Origin: Oscillospiraceae bacterium
GTDB taxonomy: Bacteria; Bacillota; Clostridia; Oscillospirales; Ruminococcaceae
DNA: 51,342 bases
Direction: 5' to 3'
Assembly (NCBI GenBank): GCA_017518255.1
Contig: JAFWVK010000097.1
Location: 1 to 51,342 of the forward strand
Part shown: positions 33,015 through 40,627 of the stretch, piece by piece
How positions within the stretch are numbered: position 1 is the stretch's first letter
How the letters are laid out: each line of letters begins with the position of its first letter
Translations under genes and position numbers: made by a program
The notes under the pieces: generated by a model
Seen by the model: the letters and a program-made list of their open reading frames with translations, nothing else
Database searches by the model: none
What the model was told of the DNA's origin: nothing

Positions 33015-35851
33015 TAATCCCAATCACAAATCTTAATCCATCCATCACTCGTTACATACGAAATAGAGTTTAAATTATCATCCCATATAAGCTGAATTGT
33101 CAGTTTAATTGGATAGTAACTACCATAAACAGCATCATCTGGGACTTTGAAGCGAAAAGTAATAAACTCACCGTTATTATAGCAATAGCTTCTTTGGTTC
33201 AGGCTACCTACAGCAATTCTATGAACCGAAGGATTACATGAAGCAGTTACGCTAAGCCCAGAGCTAGAAAAGTCATCACCTATTTCGCCTGTCTCAAACT
33301 GATCAGTTCTGATTTCCTCATCGTAATCTAAAGCATCAATCCTATTGTCGTAGTCAAGGTAAAAGCTAATTGTATGAAAGCCAAGACGGTTGTTATTTAG
33401 AATATAAACTGGATACTCAACTTCAGCACCGGGATAACACTCAATACAGCCACCTACTATATTGATACAGCTGTAATCACTTGGTTCCGTTGGGGTTAGG
33501 TCAGATATTACTTGAGGTGGTGGCATAATAATGGGTGCTTCTGTAGTGACGATAGTTATAGCGGTTGTCGTGGTAGTCGTGGTTGTGGTAGTTGTCATCG
33601 TAGTAGTCTCAGCATCAGTTGTAGTCATAGGCGGATATATCGGCGGTGTTTCTCCAGTTGTATCTGCGCAGAATAAAACATTCAGCATATGAGTTAAGTC
33701 TGCAATCGTCAGCAGGTTATCTTTATCATAATCTGCTGATTCTATGCGTTCATCAGACGGTATCTGTTCAGCGGGGAGATCTTCTGCGAGAAAACGCGCA
33801 AACAAAACCGCATCCAGTATATTTTCAGAACCGTCATTATTGAGATCACAGCCATGACGATTGTCCATTATTTTGATACATCCATTATATGAAACGACCG
33901 GAATACTATGCATCCCCGTGTCGAAACAACTATCAACATTAATATTGACAGGATGAACTGTCCCGCCAACTGCATTATCCGGAATTTTAATTTTCACGCA
34001 GCATTGCCAATGATTTGTGATCGGGCTCGGGTCATCACGTTTATATCTATAGAGGCCTACAGCGCATAAATTCATTGCCGCGTTGTAGCTATAAAGAACG
34101 GAAGGTTCAGTTGCTGAATAATTGGAACTTATTCCTTCAATCAATTTACACTCAAAGAAATCCAGATAATCATCGACGTCAGTGCTAGAATGGTTCGGTA
34201 TCATTCCATCCGGGTAGTATATTTGCATAACAAGTTTACCATATCCAGCGTTATGACTGATGACGTATACAGGGTATTCGATCTCAGCGCCGGGATTGCA
34301 CTCTATGCATCCTCCAACTACCTGTATTTCGTTCGGATTTGACTCAGGAATAGGCGTAATATCCCGATATGTTGAGATTGCTGTAGTAGTCGTGGTTGTG
34401 GTGGTTGTAGTTGTCGTTGTAGTGGTGGTGGTCGTTGTAGTAGTCGTTGTAGTAGTTGTGGTGGATGTGGTAGTTGATGTAGTAGTGGTGGTTGTCGTTG
34501 TTGTGGTAGGGGTAGTAGTTGTTGTGGTTTGAGGCTGATCAAGCGGTACAAAAATGATTCTGGCTGAATAGCCCCCTTCTTCGTAATACTTGTTCCATTT
34601 ATTGATATGCTTCTCAGTTGTAGAACCTGACCACCCATAAATTGGTATTCCAGCTCTAAAAGCAGCAAGATTAGAAAAATGCTCCCATGTAGGGAAATAT
34701 AGATTTTCTTCATATACACGTTCAGAAAAAGAACAATATGGATTCATTACTACAACTGATTCCAAGTAAGGACAATTACAAAAGCATTTAACGCCAATTG
34801 TTTGAACGCTTGCAGGTATGGTAATGGCTTTTAAATAACTACCCTCGAAAGCATACTGTCCTATAGATGATAGTTTATCAGGCAATTCTATCTCAGATAT
34901 TCCACAATCATTAAACGCGCTATGTCCTATTTCAGAAACATTTTTTCCAATGGAAACAGATTTCAGTGCTTGACAACCAGCAAAACAGCTGTTGCCAATA
35001 CGGGTAACGGTATCGGGAATCACGATACTTTCTATTTTCCCCCAAGCGTTACCGCCTAAACCATCTCCAATTTCATAAACATCATTTGGGATTACTTCAT
35101 TTTTTCTTATATTCTTAACATCTAAAAGAACATGATTCACAATAAAAAATCTGTCATCCCTGTAGTTTGCTTCCTCCCACTTCGTACCCCAAAAAGGATT
35201 TTCGCCAAATTTTGTAGTATTTGGCGTGATTATCACTTCTTCTAAATTTTTGCAGCACCAAAAAGCATGTTTATCTATAAATGTCACACTGCTTGGAATA
35301 CTGACACTTGTAATATTATAATTACTTGAGGTATTAGGAGTACTTCCTGTATTGGCAAAAGCACTTTGAGCAATACTTTGAACTGTATTCGGAATCACAA
35401 CTTTACCTTCACACATCATTCCGTCAATCAATACATTGTTAACAATCACAAGAGGATTCTTCTTTTGCTGCTCTTCCAGCCAAGGCGTTCTTCCAAAGAC
35501 ACAGCCTCCGAACCTTTTTACAGTGCTAGCAATACTAACAGAGGTTAATTGTTTGCAGTCATAAAACAGATTACATTCTAATCCTGTTATTCCTTCTTCA
35601 ATAATTACATTTTCAATATAACTGCTGCCTAATTTGTATGCATAAACGTCACCGGTAACGTCACCGTATCCGCTGATTGTAAGTGTTTTTGTTTCTACAT
35701 CTAATGACCAATAGGCATTTACACCACATTGACCACTTGTGATAGTCGGTTCTGCTCGTAAAGACACACCAAAAGACGAAATCTGCAAGCAGTTCCAAAG
35801 CATCACACTTGTTATAATAATAGACAAAAATCGCCAAAGCCCTTTTTTCAT
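33011..35851 (-). CDS. Scaffoldin-like surface protein: LRR, two cohesin-like domains, dockerin
   Basis: A 946-residue secreted protein. The start at 35851 follows AAGGAGGGG. A signal peptide (1-35) is followed by BspA-type LRR_5 repeats (~50-420; VSIPSSVTFIDKHAFWCCKN, ITIPASVQTIGVKCFCNC). Next come a ~50-residue Thr run (~440-490) and a cohesin-like domain (~495-640; VVGGCIECNPGAEIEYPVYV). A dockerin follows (~667-730; CDLNNDGSENILDAV and ADYDKDNLLTIADL), then a second Thr linker (~747-770). The last part is a second cohesin-like domain (~787-946; VGGCIECYPGAEVEYPVYIL). Cohesin plus dockerin on one chain is what adaptor scaffoldins have; LRR_5 suggests binding at the surface. The cohesin call is by pattern (PGAxVxxPV...F.VPDxAxxGxxxPI) and moderate. 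It has its own promoter at 35885-35913. Confidence 0.8.
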   Translation of the reverse strand: MKKGLWRFLSIIITSVMLWNCLQISSFGVSLRAEPTITSGQCGVNAYWSLDVETKTLTISGYGDVTGDVYAYKLGSSYIENVIIEEGITGLECNLFYDCKQLTSVSIASTVKRFGGCVFGRTPWLEEQQKKNPLVIVNNVLIDGMMCEGKVVIPNTVQSIAQSAFANTGSTPNTSSNYNITSVSIPSSVTFIDKHAFWCCKNLEEVIITPNTTKFGENPFWGTKWEEANYRDDRFFIVNHVLLDVKNIRKNEVIPNDVYEIGDGLGGNAWGKIESIVIPDTVTRIGNSCFAGCQALKSVSIGKNVSEIGHSAFNDCGISEIELPDKLSSIGQYAFEGSYLKAITIPASVQTIGVKCFCNCPYLESVVVMNPYCSFSERVYEENLYFPTWEHFSNLAAFRAGIPIYGWSGSTTEKHINKWNKYYEEGGYSARIIFVPLDQPQTTTTTTPTTTTTTTTTTSTTTSTTTTTTTTTTTTTTTTTTTTTTTTTTTAISTYRDITPIPESNPNEIQVVGGCIECNPGAEIEYPVYVISHNAGYGKLVMQIYYPDGMIPNHSSTDVDDYLDFFECKLIEGISSNYSATEPSVLYSYNAAMNLCAVGLYRYKRDDPSPITNHWQCCVKIKIPDNAVGGTVHPVNINVDSCFDTGMHSIPVVSYNGCIKIMDNRHGCDLNNDGSENILDAVLFARFLAEDLPAEQIPSDERIESADYDKDNLLTIADLTHMLNVLFCADTTGETPPIYPPMTTTDAETTTMTTTTTTTTTTTAITIVTTEAPIIMPPPQVISDLTPTEPSDYSCINIVGGCIECYPGAEVEYPVYILNNNRLGFHTISFYLDYDNRIDALDYDEEIRTDQFETGEIGDDFSSSGLSVTASCNPSVHRIAVGSLNQRSYCYNNGEFITFRFKVPDDAVYGSYYPIKLTIQLIWDDNLNSISYVTSDGWIKICDWDY
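34381..34530. repeat. Threonine-codon microsatellite
   Basis: About 50 nearly uninterrupted Thr codons (ACA/ACC/ACT on the minus strand) encode the first linker of the scaffoldin-like protein. A shorter tract lies at 33541-33603. The 3-nt period means slippage would change linker length without frameshift. Confidence 0.7.
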
Positions 35852-35884
35852 AACAGCCCCTCCTTGGAAGAGTATTCTATTTGT

Positions 35885-35913
35885 ATTATGCACGAATATC
35901 TATTGTTTGTCAA
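35885..35913 (-). promoter_or_regulatory. Promoter of the scaffoldin-like gene
   Basis: On the minus strand TTGACA (35913-35908), 17 bp, CATAAT (35890-35885), 35 bp before the start codon. Confidence 0.7.
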
Positions 35914-35963
35914 TATAAATTTGGCATAATTGTGAGACGTGATAAAAGTGTTGTATTCAAAAT

Positions 35964-36089
35964 TTAGAATACGTTCAATAGATAGTTATAAATCATTAAT
36001 GAAAATGCAGTATTTCTTGCCATTCGGCAGATGCTCGATGCCCATAATGCCCTGCCACAAAATTTACACTTCCCCTTTATTTCGCCCAT
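35964..36089 (-). pseudogene. Zinc-ribbon gene remnant
   Basis: A 41-codon minus-strand frame beginning MGEIKGKCKFCGRAL. This closely parallels the N-terminus of the 37283 gene (IKGKCHFCGRAL) but loses sense afterwards; another frame just downstream reads IEHLPNGKKYCIFIND. It looks like a decayed duplicate. Confidence 0.45.
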
Positions 36090-36100
36090 AATTCACCTCA

Positions 36101-36253
36101 TCACCTTCCATCATGCCTTGCAACAGTGATATAGTTCGCTTTGGAATTGCCGTGCTTTCCATTGTAATATGTAATATACCGCTCGTCAACAAAAGATTCG
36201 TAGATTTCCAATGCAGTTCCTTTTGTTGCTTTACTTAACCTAATGATTCCCAT
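36101..36253 (-). CDS. Small 50-residue frame, unknown, possibly degenerate
   Basis: A minus-strand frame, MGIIRLSKATKGTALEIYES followed by FVDERYITYYNGKHGNSKAN, with plausible protein composition but a weak ribosome site. It lies directly upstream of the zinc-ribbon remnant. It could be a real small protein or part of the same decayed locus. I see nothing else in 35914-36323. Confidence 0.35.
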   Translation of the reverse strand: MGIIRLSKATKGTALEIYESFVDERYITYYNGKHGNSKANYITVARHDGR

Positions 36254-36323
36254 ACAACTGATGTATGCTGTACCTCAGCACGTTTCCTCACTTTTTTTCA
36301 GGGCTAGTCGTCTGCTAAAAACG

Positions 36324-37283
36324 TCAGATGCCAAATGAAGATTTCAGCCTTCCGAGAAATGAATTCTGCTTGCCGTATGGGGTATCCTGAAAAGCATCAC
36401 GGCTTAAATGCGGAATGCCTTCCAGACGTATCTTTTCAAGAGATGAGCAGAACCAAAATGCGCGTTTCTCAACATCTGTCACCGCTGACGGAATTTGGAT
36501 GAATTTTAATCCTGTGAACGAAAATGCGCCTTCTCTAATCACAGTGACCGTTTCAGGAATCACAATGTACTGCATGCTTTCGCATCTGGAAAATAGGCCT
36601 GCCGAAATCTCTGTCAGCTTATTTGGAAGCTTGATATTTGTCAGCATAATACATCCCCAGAATGCTGCTGATGCAATTTCTGTAACAGAATCCGGAATTG
36701 TTATTCCTTTTATTGATGTGCAATCCTGAAATGCTTGTTTCCCAATCATTGTCAAATGGTCGGAAAGCTTTATTTTACTTAACTTGCTGCAACCCATAAA
36801 AGCAGCGGCTTCAATCGTCTGTACCGAATCCGGCATTTCAACATATTGAATTTCCGTGTGATTCCGGAATACTTCCGGTTCAATAACAGTGACGCCGTCC
36901 GGAATCCTGACTGTGTCGGCGTTTCCGTCATATCCGACCAGCCTTCCAAGATGAATCCGGAAATCGGATGTATCCTGTTCCGAAACGCTGACGGGTTCCG
37001 GCTGAACTGTTTGAGGAAAAACCTGCGTAAGTGTCATTGTCGGAGGCTGCTGCTGATTCACATTCGGAATCTCCGGTTGAACCGTCGATGAAACCAGCGC
37101 CGGATTCGTCATGAGCGGCTTCTGGTCTGTGCGCGGCGCAGGCTGAACAGAAGGGCTGACAGGCACACCAAGCCAGCTTACAGGATTTTTATTTCCGCAT
37201 ACAGGACAAATAACAATACGTTCCGAATCATCTGCCGTTAATGCCCTGCCGCAGAAATGGCATTTTCCTTTTATGAATGACAT
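36324..37283 (-). CDS. Zinc-ribbon and LRR_5 (BspA-like) protein
   Basis: A 319-residue protein without signal peptide. A zinc ribbon opens it (CHFCGRAL...VICPVCGNKNP, Cys pairs near residues 8-11 and 26-29). A Pro/Gln/Val-rich linker (~35-105) follows, then five or six LRR_5 repeats (~115-300), each of the form IPDSVTEIASAAFWGCIMLT. The start has AAAGGAG. It is the last gene of the operon starting at 40093. The zinc ribbon plus linker plus LRR order suggests a cytoplasmic binding protein; partner unknown. A damaged relative of its 5' end lies at 35964-36089. Confidence 0.8.
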   Translation of the reverse strand: MSFIKGKCHFCGRALTADDSERIVICPVCGNKNPVSWLGVPVSPSVQPAPRTDQKPLMTNPALVSSTVQPEIPNVNQQQPPTMTLTQVFPQTVQPEPVSVSEQDTSDFRIHLGRLVGYDGNADTVRIPDGVTVIEPEVFRNHTEIQYVEMPDSVQTIEAAAFMGCSKLSKIKLSDHLTMIGKQAFQDCTSIKGITIPDSVTEIASAAFWGCIMLTNIKLPNKLTEISAGLFSRCESMQYIVIPETVTVIREGAFSFTGLKFIQIPSAVTDVEKRAFWFCSSLEKIRLEGIPHLSRDAFQDTPYGKQNSFLGRLKSSFGI

Positions 37284-37319
37284 GATAATCTCCTTTAATA
37301 ACAGCTTAGCTGCCCGTAA

Positions 37320-39134
37320 TCAGTAATCTCTGATCGGTTTGACATTAGAAACATCATACTCATATTTTACTTTGAACCCATTGTTGATGATGTTCCGGTA
37401 TTTTTGCAAATGCTCATTGTATTCATCTTCCGTCACTGCATATCCGTTATAGATATATTGGTTATCATAGCCAGTTTGCCAGATATTAAAGACTGCTTCC
37501 AAAACAAGCCTGTTATTTTTATACCGGAAAAAAATTTGCTGCCCCTCATAGTCATTGTAATAGTATCCGCTTTTTTTATTTGCGCACAGCGAGCTGCTGT
37601 AAATATTCCACCAGCCCTGATGCTCACCGAAATCACCGCTTTCTAAATCCTGATACACTTCGATCATCCCGCCGTTTGCATATGTATATACAACGGGACA
37701 GTCATACACAAAGACATCCGGTGATTTATCCGCTGCAACAAGCTCAGGGATTCCGTTCTGATCAAAATCAATCAAAGAATAATGTGTTCTTCCTTCGCCG
37801 TATGCATGATATTGCAGCCATTCGATATATGCATCTTTCCAGGGTTCTGCTGTCTGTGAACCGGGTGAGTTTCCGCCGAGCGTCTCGCTGATATATTCAC
37901 CGCTGACAAACCCCCATTTATTACGATAGCAGGTAATATACCATCCGTCACAAACCGATTGATAGAGATCCAGTTTTGTATCCTTCGGAATTTTTGAAAG
38001 GACTGCTGAATCAGTATTCGGGTAGCTCCGAAGACTCAGGTCAGATTTTTTCGTTGCAACATATCCGGTGAATAAATACGGATTGTATTCAGGACTGATT
38101 GTCAGCTCTTCTTCACCGTTCCATGTGACTCTGTACTTCGTTCCGGGATGATCCTGCTCGTCAAACGGTATGATTTCAGCGCTGAGCTGATCTGTCAGGC
38201 TCCCGCCGAGAATATACGGATAATCATCGGATAGCTCATAGCTCGAAACCATACTGTAATAGGCTTGCCCGTCTGACTGAACCTCCGTGATCTCTGCTGT
38301 CCAGTAGCAATAATCCCCTTTCAAATCCAGCCGGAACATATATCCGGCACCGAAATCATTATATTCCCCGACAATTTTGGCTTCAGAGATAGATGCATCT
38401 GACCGAATCTGCGTCTGTTCTGCTGTTTCTGATTCCGATGCTTCGGATTCAGAGGAGCCGGTCTGCGGTTCCGGATTCGAGGACGGGGACAGTTCGGTAA
38501 TCTGTGTGCTGTCTGTTTGATCCTCCGACAAAACGATTTCAGTAATCTGTTCAGGAGACGAATTGTTTTGTGCTTGACGTGATTGACCGCCGTTCCGGCT
38601 GCGCAGACCGAAGCAGAACAAAGCTGCACCGCCAGCCAGTACAGCAGTCCCCAGAACGATCAGCGGCACTGCCGGTACTTTGGAGGACTTTCTGTTTTCC
38701 GCTTCATGCGCAAATGGGTCAAGCAGTGTCGGAGGTAGCGGCTCTTCGCCTGCTTCCTCAATCGGGTGAACCGTGTTCGGCGAAACCGCGAACGGTGCAG
38801 CAGTGCTCTGAACGGGCAGCAATGCTTCCTGCATCACAGTAGGTTCTGCATCCGCTTTAGCGGGAGTTCCTTCGGATAACGCCGAAGCCAAATTCTGCTT
38901 TACATCGGCCGGTTTATGATCCGGAACCGGTATTTGCGCTGCCGGTTTAGGCTGATCATCCGGCTGAATGCTGCCTTTTGGTGCAGATACAGGGCTCGCC
39001 TTGGGATTTGACCAAAGCTCCGGCGTGTTTCCCTGTGCGCCCCATGCCCCGGGCAATGCGCTGCTTCCGGTTTGATTCCATGCTTCCGGCAAATCGCCGC
39101 GGGCGCTGTTCCGTCCATTTGTTTGATCGTTCAT
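37320..39134 (-). CDS. Membrane-anchored SH3-domain protein
   Basis: A 604-residue protein. The N-terminal ~175 residues are Pro/Ala/Ser-rich with short repeats (LPEAWNQTG, LPGAWGAQG, PELWSNP) and presumably cytoplasmic. A single membrane span (VPAVPLIVLGTAVLAGGAAL) follows, then an acidic Ser/Thr/Glu linker. A bacterial SH3 module comes next (DLSLRSYPNTDSAVLSKIP...GWGFVSGEYIS-like), and the C-terminal ~200 residues contain HYSLIDFDQNGIPELVAADK, typical of Ruminococcus secreted proteins. The start at 39134 has AGAGG overlapping the YidD stop. It is the third gene of the operon. Confidence 0.8.
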   Translation of the reverse strand: MNDQTNGRNSARGDLPEAWNQTGSSALPGAWGAQGNTPELWSNPKASPVSAPKGSIQPDDQPKPAAQIPVPDHKPADVKQNLASALSEGTPAKADAEPTVMQEALLPVQSTAAPFAVSPNTVHPIEEAGEEPLPPTLLDPFAHEAENRKSSKVPAVPLIVLGTAVLAGGAALFCFGLRSRNGGQSRQAQNNSSPEQITEIVLSEDQTDSTQITELSPSSNPEPQTGSSESEASESETAEQTQIRSDASISEAKIVGEYNDFGAGYMFRLDLKGDYCYWTAEITEVQSDGQAYYSMVSSYELSDDYPYILGGSLTDQLSAEIIPFDEQDHPGTKYRVTWNGEEELTISPEYNPYLFTGYVATKKSDLSLRSYPNTDSAVLSKIPKDTKLDLYQSVCDGWYITCYRNKWGFVSGEYISETLGGNSPGSQTAEPWKDAYIEWLQYHAYGEGRTHYSLIDFDQNGIPELVAADKSPDVFVYDCPVVYTYANGGMIEVYQDLESGDFGEHQGWWNIYSSSLCANKKSGYYYNDYEGQQIFFRYKNNRLVLEAVFNIWQTGYDNQYIYNGYAVTEDEYNEHLQKYRNIINNGFKVKYEYDVSNVKPIRDY

Positions 39135-39144
39135 ATTGTTACCT

Positions 39145-39579
39145 CTATGGCTCGTCAATGCCTCCGTTTGGAGGGTGACATTTTCTCAGTCTGCGCAGGC
39201 CCCTTACAACGCCCCTGCATACGCCGTATTTCAAAATCGACAGGCGCATATACTCTGAGCAGGACGGTGTGAACAGGCACACACTCCGGACGGATGCCGG
39301 TGCAAACCTCTGATATAAGAAAATCAACAGGAGAAGAATATTCTTCGTCTGGGTTATGACAAAAATCAATATCGCTGAACCGAACAGGGCGGCAAGCTGC
39401 ACTGCTGACATTTTATGATGAAGCAATACTGCGGCAATGATAACAGCAGCACAGCATAGCATACAGGTTATTACCGTCAGCAGTTCTCTGAACAGCGTAA
39501 ATGCAGGGCGTACAACGGCTTTTTCCTGTTCCTTCTTCCGTGCCTTCCGGAATTCCCTGAGTATCTTTTTATCAGTCAT
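39145..39579 (-). CDS. yidD: Membrane protein insertion efficiency factor YidD-like
   Basis: A 144-residue protein. The C-terminal ~70 residues carry the YidD pattern: FLYQRFAPASVRSVCLFTPS, then CSEYMRLSILKYGVCRGV and RRLRKCHPPNGGIDEP (normally RCHPxxxGGxDPVP). YidD assists membrane insertion by YidC. Unlike the usual ~70-90-residue YidD, this one has an extra N-terminal basic segment and two membrane spans. The start at 39579 (MTDKKILREF) is the best of several, with a weak GAG site. It lies second in the operon, 11 bp before the SH3-protein gene; it is not next to rpmH/rnpA/yidC as in the canonical locus. Confidence 0.8.
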   Translation of the reverse strand: MTDKKILREFRKARKKEQEKAVVRPAFTLFRELLTVITCMLCCAAVIIAAVLLHHKMSAVQLAALFGSAILIFVITQTKNILLLLIFLYQRFAPASVRSVCLFTPSCSEYMRLSILKYGVCRGVVRGLRRLRKCHPPNGGIDEP

Positions 39580-39604
39580 GATTAATCTCGTTATGCAATG
39601 GCAG

Positions 39605-40093
39605 TCAACGAATTTGTGATAATACCTCATCTTTTCGGCGATTATACTCATCTTCCGTAATCTGACCCGAATCAAGAAGAGCTTTCAGCTCACGCAGCTG
39701 ATCGGTGTAATCTGCCTTCTGCTGACCGCCGCGGCTTACCATACTCTTAGCTTTATCAAACACCTGCGATGTTTTCTGCTTCATCGCATTGAACCGGTCT
39801 GAAACGGTTTCTTTCCTGACCTCCGGCTTGTTCACGGGATATGTATTCCCGCAGCAGGGGCAGAAGCCGTAAAGGTTCGTAATGCACTCCTCTTTGATAT
39901 CGTACAGAGGAATTCCGCTGATAATCGTCCAGCAGCCGCCGGTCATGGCAATGAGGCATCCGTCCTTTAGTCCGACCGCCGCACATCCGATCCGCTTCTT
40001 GCTGCTGACCGTTTCTGCAATCAGAACGGCTGAACTTCCGCCGCAGTAAGGGCAGAACATATCGCGTTCAATGACAACCTGATTATTTTTCAT
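39605..40093 (-). CDS. Zinc-ribbon and SHOCT-domain protein
   Basis: A 162-residue protein leading a four-gene operon. Two CxxC pairs (FCPYCGGSS and FCPCCGNTY) form a split zinc ribbon around a Gly/Cys-rich segment. The C-terminal ~30 residues are a SHOCT module (LRELKALLDSGQITEDEYNR), a short helix-turn motif common at C-termini of bacterial membrane-associated proteins. The start follows AGGAGG. It may link the membrane genes that follow, but no function is known. Confidence 0.8.
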   Translation of the reverse strand: MKNNQVVIERDMFCPYCGGSSAVLIAETVSSKKRIGCAAVGLKDGCLIAMTGGCWTIISGIPLYDIKEECITNLYGFCPCCGNTYPVNKPEVRKETVSDRFNAMKQKTSQVFDKAKSMVSRGGQQKADYTDQLRELKALLDSGQITEDEYNRRKDEVLSQIR

Positions 40094-40151
40094 ACTGATT
40101 CCTCCTGTCCTATTTAGGTGAATATAGCGCTAGGATTAGTGGTATATATTA

Positions 40152-40180
40152 ATTATATCATTATAGTCAGTACACGTCAA
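40152..40180 (-). promoter_or_regulatory. Promoter of the SHOCT-YidD-SH3-LRR operon
   Basis: On the minus strand TTGACG (40180-40175), 17 bp, TATAAT (40157-40152), 60 bp before the first gene. Confidence 0.7.
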
Positions 40181-40211
40181 TACAATTTCATAAATATACT
40201 AGAAACATTTT

Positions 40212-40430
40212 GTGAATAAATACACTACATTGGGTAGGAAAGTAAGATCGCTGCCTTCCATGAGCGAATTCCTTGTGATCTGCGACTATCTCGGCATCAC
40301 ACCGCAGGAGTTTTTTGATACGGACACTGCGAATCCTGTCATGACCCGTGAAATCACGGAAAAGCTGCGGAAGATTACCGATGCCGATTTACAGCTGCTC
40401 CTTGCAATCATTAACCGCATGAATACATGA
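40212..40430 (+). pseudogene. Truncated XRE-type helix-turn-helix regulator
   Basis: A 72-residue frame from a GTG; the product has RKVRSLPSMSEFLVICDYLG then ITPQEFFDTD, the second half of a Cro/C1-type DNA-binding domain, then a short C-terminal helix. The first helices are missing and there is no clear ribosome site. It is probably a 5'-truncated remnant whose start now abuts the divergent operon promoter; a short translated form from the ATG at 40260 is also possible. Confidence 0.55.
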
Positions 40431-40432
40431 CA

Positions 40433-40456
40433 AATGCCCGGCAAACGCCGGGCATT
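40433..40456 (+). terminator. Terminator between the XRE fragment and cas operon
   Basis: Arms AATGCCCGGC/GCCGGGCATT, then GATTTT. It isolates the cas operon from the left. Confidence 0.75.
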
Positions 40457-40558
40457 GATTTTGAAAATGAAGTTTCAAGATGCCTTTTTATTATCCGGAC
40501 AGGGCAAAAACTGTTATCTGCTAACATAACGATATATTCTATCATACGTGCCGATCGC

Positions 40559-40587
40559 TTGACACACTCACAAAAACATGATATAAT
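40559..40587 (+). promoter_or_regulatory. Consensus promoter of the cas operon
   Basis: Perfect TTGACA (40559-40564), 17 bp, perfect TATAAT (40582-40587), 40 bp before the cas3 start. Confidence 0.85.
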
Positions 40588-40627
40588 ATTAAAAATATAT
40601 GTTTGTTATTGCCATATGGAGGGGACA

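Noticed and set aside
34260..34532. Plus-strand frame encoding a poly-valine protein
   Set aside because: It is the complement of the threonine-codon tract of the scaffoldin-like gene.
40427..40627. N-terminal extension of cas3
   Set aside because: It would start within a terminator and before the perfect promoter at 40559-40587; the GGAGGGG site fits the ATG at 40628.
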